A DNA stretch of 7,417 nt from Cyclobacteriaceae bacterium (GTDB lineage: Bacteria > Bacteroidota > Bacteroidia > Cytophagales > Cyclobacteriaceae), in the NCBI GenBank assembly GCA_025455445.1, contig JALOMN010000068.1, forward strand, positions 1 to 7,417. Reading direction: 5' to 3'. The notes beneath the pieces are model-generated. The model saw only the letters and a program-made list of their open reading frames with translations. It had not been told where the DNA came from and did no database searches. Within the stretch, counting starts at the first letter, position 1. The number at the start of each line of letters is the position of its first letter. Below are positions 1-5,687 of the stretch, piece by piece. A program made the position numbers and the translations under genes.

Positions 1-723
1 CTTAATTCGATAGTAGAAGAACATCTTGTTCCTAAAGTAGATGAGCCCGTAGACAAAATATTTTATTACGGAACCGGTGTCTCATCTGAAAAGAATGTTT
101 CAATAATTCAAGATGCCTTTACCAAATATTGGCCAAAAGCATATATTGAAATAGGCTGGGATTTGCTTGCCGCAGCCCGTGCGTTGTGCGGCAGAGAACG
201 TGGCATTGCCTGTATTTTAGGTACTGGCTCGAACTCATGCTTATATGATGGCGAGAAGATTATTGACAACGTAGCTAACCTGGGCTGGATATTAGCCGAT
301 GAAGGATCTGGCACCAACATCGGCAAGAAATTCATTTTTGATTACTTCCGTAAAGAGATGCCTGAAAAACTGGCAGGGCAATTTCATCAGCGCTATCCCT
401 TTACCCGCGAAGAGGTTTTAGAAAAAGTTTATAAAGATGAAAAGCCCAGCGCTTTTTTAGCCAGCTTCACACGCTTTATCTTCCAGCATCTGGATGAACC
501 CTATTGCTACAAATTGATTTATAACAGCTTCGCAGACTTTTATCAAAATAACGTGATGAAGTATGCTGACTATAAAAACACCAAAGTACATTTTACTGGT
601 TCAGTGGCATTTTATTTTAGTGATATCTTGCGCCAGGTAGCCAATGACAAGGGCATTACAGTTAAAAATATTTTAGAGGGTCCTATTGCTGGCCTTACCC
701 TATATCATCAAAAAGACTTATAA
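1..723 (+). CDS. BadF/BadG-type amino-sugar kinase (MurNAc or GlcNAc kinase), 5' partial
   Basis: This is an ATP-dependent sugar kinase of the BadF/BadG/BcrA/BcrD branch of the ASKHA fold, probably cytoplasmic. The frame is open from the first base, so the true start lies upstream. About 240 residues are present, and family members of this type run near 280, so the N-terminal phosphate-1 loop is missing. Counting from the first visible codon, the second phosphate-binding motif ILGTGSNSC is at 72-80, the DEGSG sugar/nucleotide-site motif at 100-104, and the adenosine-side GSVA at about 200-203, followed by EGPIAGL near the end. The stop is three bases before murQ. That pairing suggests MurNAc kinase activity, as described for the BadF-family MurK of Clostridium acetobutylicum and the MurK/MurQ pairing in Tannerella forsythia. 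GlcNAc kinase remains equally possible from sequence alone. An internal TTG at 163 is not the start, because conserved-looking protein precedes it. Confidence 0.88.
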   Translation, partial: LNSIVEEHLVPKVDEPVDKIFYYGTGVSSEKNVSIIQDAFTKYWPKAYIEIGWDLLAAARALCGRERGIACILGTGSNSCLYDGEKIIDNVANLGWILADEGSGTNIGKKFIFDYFRKEMPEKLAGQFHQRYPFTREEVLEKVYKDEKPSAFLASFTRFIFQHLDEPYCYKLIYNSFADFYQNNVMKYADYKNTKVHFTGSVAFYFSDILRQVANDKGITVKNILEGPIAGLTLYHQKDL

Positions 724-726
724 CTA

Positions 727-1527
727 GTGAGTACTACCGAGTCCTCTTCAAAATACAATCATCTCGAACAGATGAGCGTACACGATTTACTGGTTAACAT
801 CAATCAGGAAGATAAAACTGTGCCACATGCAGTGGAGAATGTATTACCCGCAATTGAAAAGCTGGTAACTATTTGTGTTGATAAGATGAGTAAAGGAGGT
901 AGACTATTTTATATCGGGGCCGGCACCAGTGGGCGATTAGGTATATTAGATGCTTCAGAAATTCCCCCAACTTATGGCATGCCGCAGGGTCGCGTGATTG
1001 GCATTATTGCAGGTGGTGATAAAGCTATCCGCAAGGCAGTTGAAAATGCAGAAGATGATCCTCAACAAGCATGGAAAGACTTACAGGAATATCAAATCAA
1101 TGCCGGTGATGTGTTAATTGGTATTGCAGCATCGGGCCGCACACCGTATGTAATCGGTGGCGTAAAAGCTGCTCGTGAAAAAGGAATTGTGACAGGATGT
1201 ATTACCTGCAACCAGGCAAGCGAGTTGGCCAACCATGTTGACTATCCTGTTGAAGTTGTTGTGGGGCCTGAGTTTGTCACTGGCAGCACACGCATGAAAT
1301 CGGGAACTGCTCAGAAATTAGTGCTGAATATGATTTCTACCACTACCATGATCAAATTAGGTCGTGTGAGAGGAAATAAAATGGTAGACATGCAGCTTAC
1401 CAACTATAAACTTGTAAATCGTGGAGTAAAAATGATCATGGATGAACTCCAGGTAGGTCAACAAGAGGCAGAAACATTACTGCAACAATTCGGTAATGTG
1501 CGCGCTGCCATCGATAGTAAGAAATAA
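727..1527 (+). CDS. murQ: N-acetylmuramic acid 6-phosphate etherase MurQ
   Basis: MurQ cleaves the lactyl ether of MurNAc-6-phosphate to give GlcNAc-6-phosphate and D-lactate, in the cytoplasm, during cell-wall recycling or salvage. The 266-residue protein is a SIS-fold etherase with IGAGTSGRLGILDASE at 63-78, AASGRTPYV in the middle, and the highly conserved VTGSTRMKSGTAQKLVLNM stretch. Glu78 and Glu109 align, with the same 31-residue spacing, to Glu83 and Glu114, which I recall as the catalytic residues of E. coli MurQ. The protein is about 30 residues shorter than the E. coli enzyme, mainly because it ends soon after the core; this is usual for the phylum. The start is GTG. An in-frame stop lies two codons upstream (721-723), and the next ATG (772) would remove the conserved SKYNHLEQMS segment. 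It is in the same frame as the kinase and separated from it by one codon after the stop, so co-transcription is very likely. Confidence 0.96.
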   Translation: MSTTESSSKYNHLEQMSVHDLLVNINQEDKTVPHAVENVLPAIEKLVTICVDKMSKGGRLFYIGAGTSGRLGILDASEIPPTYGMPQGRVIGIIAGGDKAIRKAVENAEDDPQQAWKDLQEYQINAGDVLIGIAASGRTPYVIGGVKAAREKGIVTGCITCNQASELANHVDYPVEVVVGPEFVTGSTRMKSGTAQKLVLNMISTTTMIKLGRVRGNKMVDMQLTNYKLVNRGVKMIMDELQVGQQEAETLLQQFGNVRAAIDSKK

Positions 1528-1544
1528 GTATTAACCAAATTCAG

Positions 1545-2111
1545 ATGCACCAGATCGAACCATATTCTGGTTGGCTAGCCTTTTACGATTCTTCCTTTGA
1601 CGAACAATCTCCCTTTTATGGCAAAGAATATAACATGGATTTATACACGGAGGCTATTTATGGGTATTACATTGATCCAGCCTGGGATTACTTTGGCTCA
1701 GAAACACTTTATTTGAAAGTGCTTTATACAGATTATCAAAAGCAATTTGTCGTCATTGAATTTATAGGAGAATGGAATGATACCCTGTATAATGATATCA
1801 TGACACTAAAGAGAGATTTTCTTGAGTTACTGATGCAGGAAGGGATTACTAAGTTCATCTTAATCGGAGAAAGTATTTTCAACTTCCACGGCTCTGACGA
1901 TTCATATTATGAAGAATGGTTTGACGAGGTAGAAGAGGGTTGGATTGCGGCTATTAATTTTCCGGAGTTTCTGCAACAGGAATTCAGAAAGTATAATATC
2001 GATGCGTATATCAATATGGGAGGAACGTTGCAGATTTCTGAATGGCGCACAATGCCTCCATACCGTTTTTATGAATTAGTCGAGCAACTGATACGGAGAA
2101 GATTAAATTAA
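1545..2111 (+). CDS. conserved hypothetical protein, acidic and aromatic-rich, in the murQ operon
   Basis: I do not recognise a named family. The 188-residue product has no signal peptide or membrane segment and is probably cytoplasmic. It is unusually rich in Trp/Tyr/Phe and Asp/Glu, with six Trp (10, 47, 77, 125, 133, 167). Notable blocks are SPFYGKEY at 22-29 and an acidic aromatic stretch with SDDSYYEEWFDEVEEGW at 117-133. The segment 68-110 reads as strand (QFVVIEFIG), helix (about 79-99), strand (KFILIGE), faintly like a STAS/SpoIIAA-type alternation, but that is only a guess. The C-terminus is basic (LIRRRLN). It starts 17 bases after the murQ stop with no terminator between them, so it is probably the third gene of that operon. 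Its stop overlaps the stop of the convergent SprT-like gene by four bases. Codon use and composition match the neighbours, and I have the impression that similar proteins exist in Cytophagales. A function in amino-sugar salvage is not established by position alone. Confidence 0.82.
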   Translation: MHQIEPYSGWLAFYDSSFDEQSPFYGKEYNMDLYTEAIYGYYIDPAWDYFGSETLYLKVLYTDYQKQFVVIEFIGEWNDTLYNDIMTLKRDFLELLMQEGITKFILIGESIFNFHGSDDSYYEEWFDEVEEGWIAAINFPEFLQQEFRKYNIDAYINMGGTLQISEWRTMPPYRFYELVEQLIRRRLN

Positions 2112-2734
2112 AGCAATGTAAGTTGTGCGCTTCCAATGGGCACATCGGCAGGCACGAGGTATTGCCTTCGCGATTTTATTTCCATGCAAAGTACCCGTGT
2201 TCGTTTAAGTTTACCCTTCTTAAACCATCGTCCTTGAAAATCAAATACACTTCCTTCGGGTAACTCTGAAAGTAACACTACGCGTTTTGCTCGTGGGTCC
2301 AATGTTCTAAGCAGTTGCATCAGATTGCTATCTGAATAGGTAGAAGCTTTGGGGTTAATCATGTGCATTTTCAGGCCACTCAACACGGGCTCCGGAAAAA
2401 TATGTTCCATCATTACAGGAGCTAATAAGTTTTGAAAAGATTTTTTCCATTCTTCTCCATGCGGCTCGGTGCGAAACCCATGCTGCCTGTGTACATGCAG
2501 GTGTGCTACTTCATGCACATACGTGATTAAAAATTCGTGAGGTGATAAATCATGATTCACTGTAATCACCGGAGTATTCCCGTGTTTACAACTAAAATCT
2601 CCGGCCTTCGAAATTCTCCTTTTCCGCAAGCGAAAATCAAAGGGGTTATGTTGCCACAGTTGAAAACAATATTCAACTGTTTGGTGTGGTAGATGACCAT
2701 TGAGTACTTCGAGAATTTTTTCTGCCTGCAACAT
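2108..2734 (-). CDS. SprT-like zinc metalloprotease domain protein
   Basis: The 208-residue protein carries a SprT/Spartan-type metallopeptidase domain. The gluzincin motif HEVAH is at 74-78 (zinc ligands His74 and His78, catalytic Glu75), and a third ligand is likely His92 in PHGEEW (91-96), the spacing expected for the family. Eukaryotic relatives (SPRTN) degrade DNA-protein crosslinks; the bacterial role is poorly known. The C-terminal part (about 160-200) keeps the beta-rich layout where SprT proteins carry a zinc ribbon (FDFQGRWFKKGKLKRTRVL, then a second strand pair), but only one Cys is present there, so a CxxC...CxxC zinc site cannot form. No signal peptide is seen. The gene lies just downstream of the lipoprotein terminator on the same strand, and I found no good promoter of its own, so read-through may supply its mRNA. 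It ends in a four-base overlap with the convergent hypothetical gene. Confidence 0.87.
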   Translation of the reverse strand: MLQAEKILEVLNGHLPHQTVEYCFQLWQHNPFDFRLRKRRISKAGDFSCKHGNTPVITVNHDLSPHEFLITYVHEVAHLHVHRQHGFRTEPHGEEWKKSFQNLLAPVMMEHIFPEPVLSGLKMHMINPKASTYSDSNLMQLLRTLDPRAKRVVLLSELPEGSVFDFQGRWFKKGKLKRTRVLCMEIKSRRQYLVPADVPIGSAQLTLL

Positions 2735-2740
2735 GGGCTT

Positions 2741-2772
2741 AAAATAAAAAAGGCTTTAGAAATCTAAAGCCT
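2741..2772 (-). terminator. rho-independent terminator after the small lipoprotein gene
   Basis: On the minus strand AGGCTTTAGA and its exact complement (2751-2760 and 2763-2772) form a stem of about nine pairs with a tight four-base loop. It is followed by a T-rich tract (complement of 2741-2750, nine T in ten). The stem begins 26 bases after the lipoprotein stop codon. The T-tract occurs only on the minus-strand side, so it does not terminate plus-strand transcripts. Its far end is seven bases from the SprT-like start codon. Confidence 0.85.
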
Positions 2773-2798
2773 CTCAGGTAATAATCTTTAAAGATCGA

Positions 2799-3005
2799 TT
2801 ACTTTACTACAGCAGCTGAATCAACAGCTACGGTATCAACAGCAGCAGCGGCAGCAGCAGCGGCAGCAGCTTCAACAGCAGCGATTGAGTCAGCAACTCT
2901 TGTAGAGTCAGCTTTAGCTTTTTCAGCTGCTTCTTTGTTACCACCGCAAGCAACCATTGCTACAGCAAAGCCACATACGATAAGTGATGCAATAATTTTT
3001 TTCAT
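2799..3005 (-). CDS. small Ala/Asp/Ser-rich lipoprotein
   Basis: The 68-residue precursor has a lipoprotein signal peptide: Lys2-Lys3, a hydrophobic core (about 4-17), and a lipobox-like MVAC with Cys20 as the predicted lipidated residue. The mature part, about 49 residues, is low-complexity: a short charged region (NKEAAEKAKADSTR), then Ala-rich sequence with a run of ten alanines at about 48-57, then VDTVAVDSAAVVK. There is no recognisable domain. Such short, Ala/Asp/Ser-rich lipoproteins seem common in Bacteroidota, and their function is unknown; envelope anchoring or a spacer role is speculation. I chose the ATG at 3003-3005 because it begins the MKK signal peptide and lies about 20 bases after a predicted transcription start. 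A longer in-frame extension to 3065 would run through the promoter. A terminator follows, so it is probably a one-gene transcript. Confidence 0.85.
   Translation of the reverse strand: MKKIIASLIVCGFAVAMVACGGNKEAAEKAKADSTRVADSIAAVEAAAAAAAAAAVDTVAVDSAAVVK
2841..2870 (-). repeat. GCN trinucleotide tract encoding ten alanines
   Basis: Ten consecutive GCT/GCC alanine codons lie within the lipoprotein gene. GCT dominates, with GCC as the third and seventh codons, so the tract is a near-perfect triplet repeat. Slippage in steps of three bases would change the Ala-run length without breaking the frame. Confidence 0.9.
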
Positions 3006-3032
3006 AGTTATCCGGTTATTTGAATTTGGGCA

Positions 3033-3068
3033 CAAATATACGCGTAGGATTCGAATTTGAGTCAAAAA
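3033..3068 (-). promoter_or_regulatory. Bacteroidota-type promoter for the small lipoprotein
   Basis: Read on the minus strand, TATATTTG (3033-3040) matches the TAnnTTTG -7 consensus exactly. A TTTTTG (-33 element, 3063-3068) lies 22 bases upstream of it. Predicted transcription would start near 3027, giving a leader of about 20 bases before the ATG. This is the best promoter match in the window, and it supports the short start of the lipoprotein gene. Confidence 0.7.
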
Positions 3069-3077
3069 CGCAATAAA

Positions 3078-3094
3078 TAATTAGAATCTAATTA
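3078..3094. other. perfect 17-base AT-rich palindrome between der and the lipoprotein promoter
   Basis: TAATTAGA, one central base, TCTAATTA is a perfect 8-bp inverted repeat. It sits about 10 bases upstream of the -33 element of the lipoprotein promoter and about 60 bases after the der stop. It could be an operator or activator site. It could also be a weak AT-rich terminator hairpin for der, since the minus-strand sequence after it is T-rich (TTTATTGCGTTTTT). Chance is also possible in AT-rich DNA. Confidence 0.35.
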
Positions 3095-3154
3095 AAATAA
3101 ATGGTCGGTGTCGGTGAAATACCCGATTATGACCCGTATCAAACGTTTGTTTTA

Positions 3155-4462
3155 TTATTTCTTTCTGAAGAATAACCGGATGGGCACCCCCTCAAAATCA
3201 AACTTTTCGCGCAGCCTGTTTTCTAAAAACCGCTGGTAACTATCCTGAATATATTGTGGGTGATTGCAAAAGAAAGCAAACGCAGGTGCCCTACCGGGTA
3301 CCTGGGTGATATATTTTATCTGAATTAATTTGCCTTTAATCGCTGGAGGCGGATAGTGCGCAATTTCAGGTAACATTCCATCATTCAACTGTGAGGTAGG
3401 CACCTTCTTAGTTTTATTCTGATAAACTTCTACCGCTTTCTCAATTACCTGAAATATCCGCTGCTTGGTAAGCACTGAAGCAAACAGGATGGGAACATAC
3501 GTAATAGGAGCAATTTTCTCCAGGATGTCCTTCTTAAACTTATCGGCTGTCTTGGTGTCCTTTTCAATCAAATCCCACTTATTCACCATTATCACAATGC
3601 CTTTGTTTTGCTTTTGTGCAAGGCTTATGATATTCACATCCTGCGACTCAAGCCCTCGCTCAGCATCAATAATTACAATACAAACATCACTCTCTTCCAA
3701 TGCGCGTAGTGATCGTAACACTGAATAAAACTCAACATCTTCTTTTACTTTACCCTTCTTGCGTATTCCGGCAGTATCTATCAGAATAAAATCATTCCCA
3801 TACATTTTATACCGCGAATGAATAGCGTCACGTGTAGTGCCCGCTTCATCGGTTACTATGCTTCGGTCCTTGCCCAATAAAACATTGAGGAAAGAAGACT
3901 TGCCAACATTTGGCCTTCCCAGAATGGCAATTTTTGGAATACCTGCATCCGGATCTTCCACCCCTTCTGAGGGGAAAATCTTAATTAGTTCATCCAATAA
4001 TTCTCCGGTGCCTCCACCGTTTTCAGCAGATATTGGAAATACTTCTCCCATTCCAAGCTCGTAAAATTCTGTCGCCTCAACGGCTTTGTTGGGTGTATCT
4101 GCTTTATTAGCCGCAATAAAAACCGGCTTCTTTGATCTGCGAATGATATTGGCAAACTCTTTATCATATCCTGTCAATCCATCCTTGCAATCCACCATAA
4201 AGATGACCGCAGTGCATTCTTCCAAAGCCATTTCAACCTGCTTTCTTATTTCTGTTTCAAATTTATCATCTGAGCCAGTCACATAGCCCCCTGTGTCTAT
4301 TACAGTAAAATACTTGCCTGTCCACTCAGCATATCCGTAATGACGATCCCTGGTCACACCAGGCATATCATCCATGATTGCCTGTCGTTGCTCAACGAGG
4401 CGATTGAAAAAAGTTGATTTGCCTACATTCGGTCTTCCTACTATTGCTACAATATTTGCCAT
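3155..4462 (-). CDS. der: ribosome assembly GTPase Der (EngA)
   Basis: Der is an essential cytoplasmic GTPase with two tandem G domains that acts in maturation of the 50S ribosomal subunit. The 435-residue length is typical. G domain 1: GRPNVGKST at 9-17, GVTRDR at 35-40, DTGG at 56-59, NKAD at 119-122, SAENG at 145-149. G domain 2: GRPNVGKSS at 182-190, GTTRD at 208-212, DTAG at 229-232, NKWD at 294-297, and a slightly divergent G5 (ASVL at 328-331 in place of the usual SAL). A C-terminal KH-like domain follows (about 350-435), ending in the typical basic tail RLFFRKK. The ATG start gives the canonical MANIVAIVGRPNVGKS opening. The gene lies 177 bases downstream of era on the same strand, with a candidate promoter and a leader hairpin between them, so it may be transcribed both from its own promoter and from era. 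Confidence 0.98.
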   Translation of the reverse strand: MANIVAIVGRPNVGKSTFFNRLVEQRQAIMDDMPGVTRDRHYGYAEWTGKYFTVIDTGGYVTGSDDKFETEIRKQVEMALEECTAVIFMVDCKDGLTGYDKEFANIIRRSKKPVFIAANKADTPNKAVEATEFYELGMGEVFPISAENGGGTGELLDELIKIFPSEGVEDPDAGIPKIAILGRPNVGKSSFLNVLLGKDRSIVTDEAGTTRDAIHSRYKMYGNDFILIDTAGIRKKGKVKEDVEFYSVLRSLRALEESDVCIVIIDAERGLESQDVNIISLAQKQNKGIVIMVNKWDLIEKDTKTADKFKKDILEKIAPITYVPILFASVLTKQRIFQVIEKAVEVYQNKTKKVPTSQLNDGMLPEIAHYPPPAIKGKLIQIKYITQVPGRAPAFAFFCNHPQYIQDSYQRFLENRLREKFDFEGVPIRLFFRKK

Positions 4463-4478
4463 GTTGTTCTTTCAGATA

Positions 4479-4506
4479 ATGCCAATTCAAACAGCCTTAT
4501 TGGCAT
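4479..4506 (-). other. stem-loop in the predicted der 5' leader
   Basis: ATGCCAAT (4479-4486) and ATTGGCAT (4499-4506) form a perfect 8-bp stem with a 12-base loop. The stem ends 16 bases upstream of the der ATG. No T-run follows on either strand, so it does not look like a terminator. If the candidate promoter at 4518-4547 is real, the hairpin lies in the der leader just after the transcription start. It could stabilise the mRNA or bind a protein; this is inference. Confidence 0.4.
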
Positions 4507-4517
4507 GTTCGGCAGCA

Positions 4518-4547
4518 CAAAGTTGATTAATAATTATCAATGTTCAA
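4518..4547 (-). promoter_or_regulatory. candidate promoter for der
   Basis: On the minus strand CAACTTTG (4518-4525) matches the TAnnTTTG element at all but the first base. A TTG (4545-4547) lies 19 bases upstream. The predicted start would be near 4511, giving a leader of about 50 bases. The match is weaker than those upstream of era and the lipoprotein. Confidence 0.4.
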
Positions 4548-4565
4548 TTTTTCTATGAATAGATA

Positions 4566-4588
4566 GCCTAAACAGGAGTTTATTAGGC
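4566..4588 (-). other. imperfect stem-loop between era and der
   Basis: GCCTAAAC, an AGGA loop, then GTTT and AGGC separated by a three-base bulge, form an interrupted 8-bp hairpin. It begins 51 bases downstream of the era stop, just before the candidate der promoter. No T-tract follows on the minus strand, so it is at best a weak or factor-assisted era 3' end. Confidence 0.25.
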
Positions 4589-4639
4589 GATTGTCGCTTA
4601 TTTGTAAAACTTATCTTCTATCCACTCTTTATTTAAATG

Positions 4640-5515
4640 CTATTCAAGATAGCCGAAATGTTTCAATTTCAGTTTTTGCTTTCGCCAGTTATCAGCAACC
4701 TTCACGTGAGTTTCTAAAAATATCTTTTTACCAAAAAAGCGCTCCATGTCCATTCGCGCTTCCGTGCCAACTTTTTTGAGTGAACTTCCACCTTTTCCGA
4801 TAAGTATTCCTTTTTGTGAATCGCGCTCTACGTAAATAGTGGCCCTTATTCGTATGATAGATTCTTCCTCCTTAAAACTTTCAATCCCCACTTCTGTGCT
4901 ATAAGGAATCTCTTGCTCGTAATTCAAAAATATTTTCTCCCTGATTATTTCAGATGCAAAAAATCTCTCTGTTCTGTCAGTCAGATCATCTTTTGGATAA
5001 TAGCCAGGATGCTCAGGTAAGTATTTCTTTATTGCAGAGAATAGTAACTCCAGATTTGTTCCCAGTTTTGCAGAAACCGGTATTATCTCCTCGGCCTTAA
5101 TTAGATTTTTCCAATAATCAATTTTATCTTTTACCTGTGAGCCTTTTGCAAGATCAATCTTATTAATCACCAACAGAATTGGTGTAGTCACCGTCTTAAA
5201 TATTTCAAATAGCTTTTCGTCATACTTCTCTTCTAATTCTACAATCAGTAAAATCAGGTCGGCATCATCCAGCGATACTTTTACATAGCCCATCATCGCT
5301 TCCTGCAATTCATATTTGGGTTCCAATATTCCCGGAGTATCAGAATAAACAATTTGAAAATCATCGCCATTTAAAATACCCATAATGCGATGACGCGTTG
5401 TCTGTGCCTTTGCTGTAATGATTGAAAGATTTTCTCCCACCAGCTTATTCATCAAACTTGACTTTCCCACATTAGGTTTGCCAACAATGCTTACAAAGCC
5501 TGATTTATGGGTCAT
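4640..5515 (-). CDS. era: ribosome maturation GTPase Era
   Basis: Era is an essential GTPase that binds the 3' end of 16S rRNA and helps 30S subunit maturation, in the cytoplasm and at the inner membrane. The 291-residue length is typical. Motifs: G1 GKPNVGKSS at 12-20, G2 in KAQTTRHRI at 36-44, G3 DTPG at 59-62, G4 NKID at 118-121, G5 SAK at 148-150. The C-terminal KH domain carries the RNA-binding loop GILIGKGGSSLKKVG (236-250) and ends with the VKVADNWRK...LKHFGYL signature. The ATG gives the usual short lead into the P-loop and follows a good Bacteroidota-type promoter. It is divergent from the LKR-like gene and upstream of der on the same strand, so two GTPases of ribosome assembly lie side by side. 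Confidence 0.98.
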   Translation of the reverse strand: MTHKSGFVSIVGKPNVGKSSLMNKLVGENLSIITAKAQTTRHRIMGILNGDDFQIVYSDTPGILEPKYELQEAMMGYVKVSLDDADLILLIVELEEKYDEKLFEIFKTVTTPILLVINKIDLAKGSQVKDKIDYWKNLIKAEEIIPVSAKLGTNLELLFSAIKKYLPEHPGYYPKDDLTDRTERFFASEIIREKIFLNYEQEIPYSTEVGIESFKEEESIIRIRATIYVERDSQKGILIGKGGSSLKKVGTEARMDMERFFGKKIFLETHVKVADNWRKQKLKLKHFGYLE

Positions 5516-5538
5516 TTGGATGAGTTTGAATTATCATC

Positions 5539-5571
5539 CAAAGTTAACTCTTATACCTTAAAAATTTGCAA
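5539..5571 (-). promoter_or_regulatory. Bacteroidota-type promoter for era
   Basis: On the minus strand TAACTTTG (5539-5546) matches TAnnTTTG exactly. A TTG (5569-5571) lies 22 bases upstream, the same spacing as in the lipoprotein promoter. The predicted start near 5533 gives a leader of under 20 bases, consistent with the chosen era ATG. Confidence 0.6.
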
Positions 5572-5610
5572 TGTAGCCTTACTCGTTGTGCTACCACTAA
5601 CATTATTTCT

Positions 5611-5639
5611 AGAGTTGAAAGTACTAATCTAGCAACTCT
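5611..5639. other. inverted repeat in the era / LKR-like divergent intergenic region
   Basis: AGAGTTG (5611-5617) and CAACTCT (5633-5639) are exact complements separated by 15 bases. The repeat lies centrally in the 229-base divergent spacer, upstream of both candidate promoters. A spaced dyad here could bind a dimeric regulator. With 7-bp arms, chance cannot be excluded. Nothing else in the spacer looks coding. Confidence 0.3.
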
Positions 5640-5687
5640 TAAAATGCGTTATCTCTTTCTTTATCGCATAGATGTGCTTTAAAATCA

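Noticed and set aside
163..723. A kinase start at the internal TTG (163)
   Set aside because: The frame is open to base 1 with plausible family sequence upstream (FYYGTGVSSEKN...), so the gene is truncated by the window edge and does not start here.
2784..2795. Twelve-base palindrome ATCTTTAAAGAT just after the lipoprotein stop
   Set aside because: It is short, AT-rich and without a loop, and it sits beside a better terminator hairpin. Chance is likely.
2799..3065. Longer lipoprotein start giving 88 residues
   Set aside because: The extension has no signal-peptide character and overlaps a consensus promoter. The MKK start gives a proper lipoprotein signal.
3103..3136. Short direct repeats GTCGGT x2 and ACCCG x2 downstream of der
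   Set aside because: The copies are too few and too short to be a repeat array or binding-site cluster.
3465..4286. Plus-strand open frames opposite der (3465-3728, 3837-4064, 4086-4286) and a minus-strand frame at 3985-4167
   Set aside because: They lie wholly inside the strongly conserved der coding region in other frames, with no recognisable domains. They are shadows.
4591..4779. Plus-strand 62-residue frame over the era 3' end
   Set aside because: It overlaps the conserved KH domain of era on the opposite strand, with no domain and no promoter. Judged spurious.
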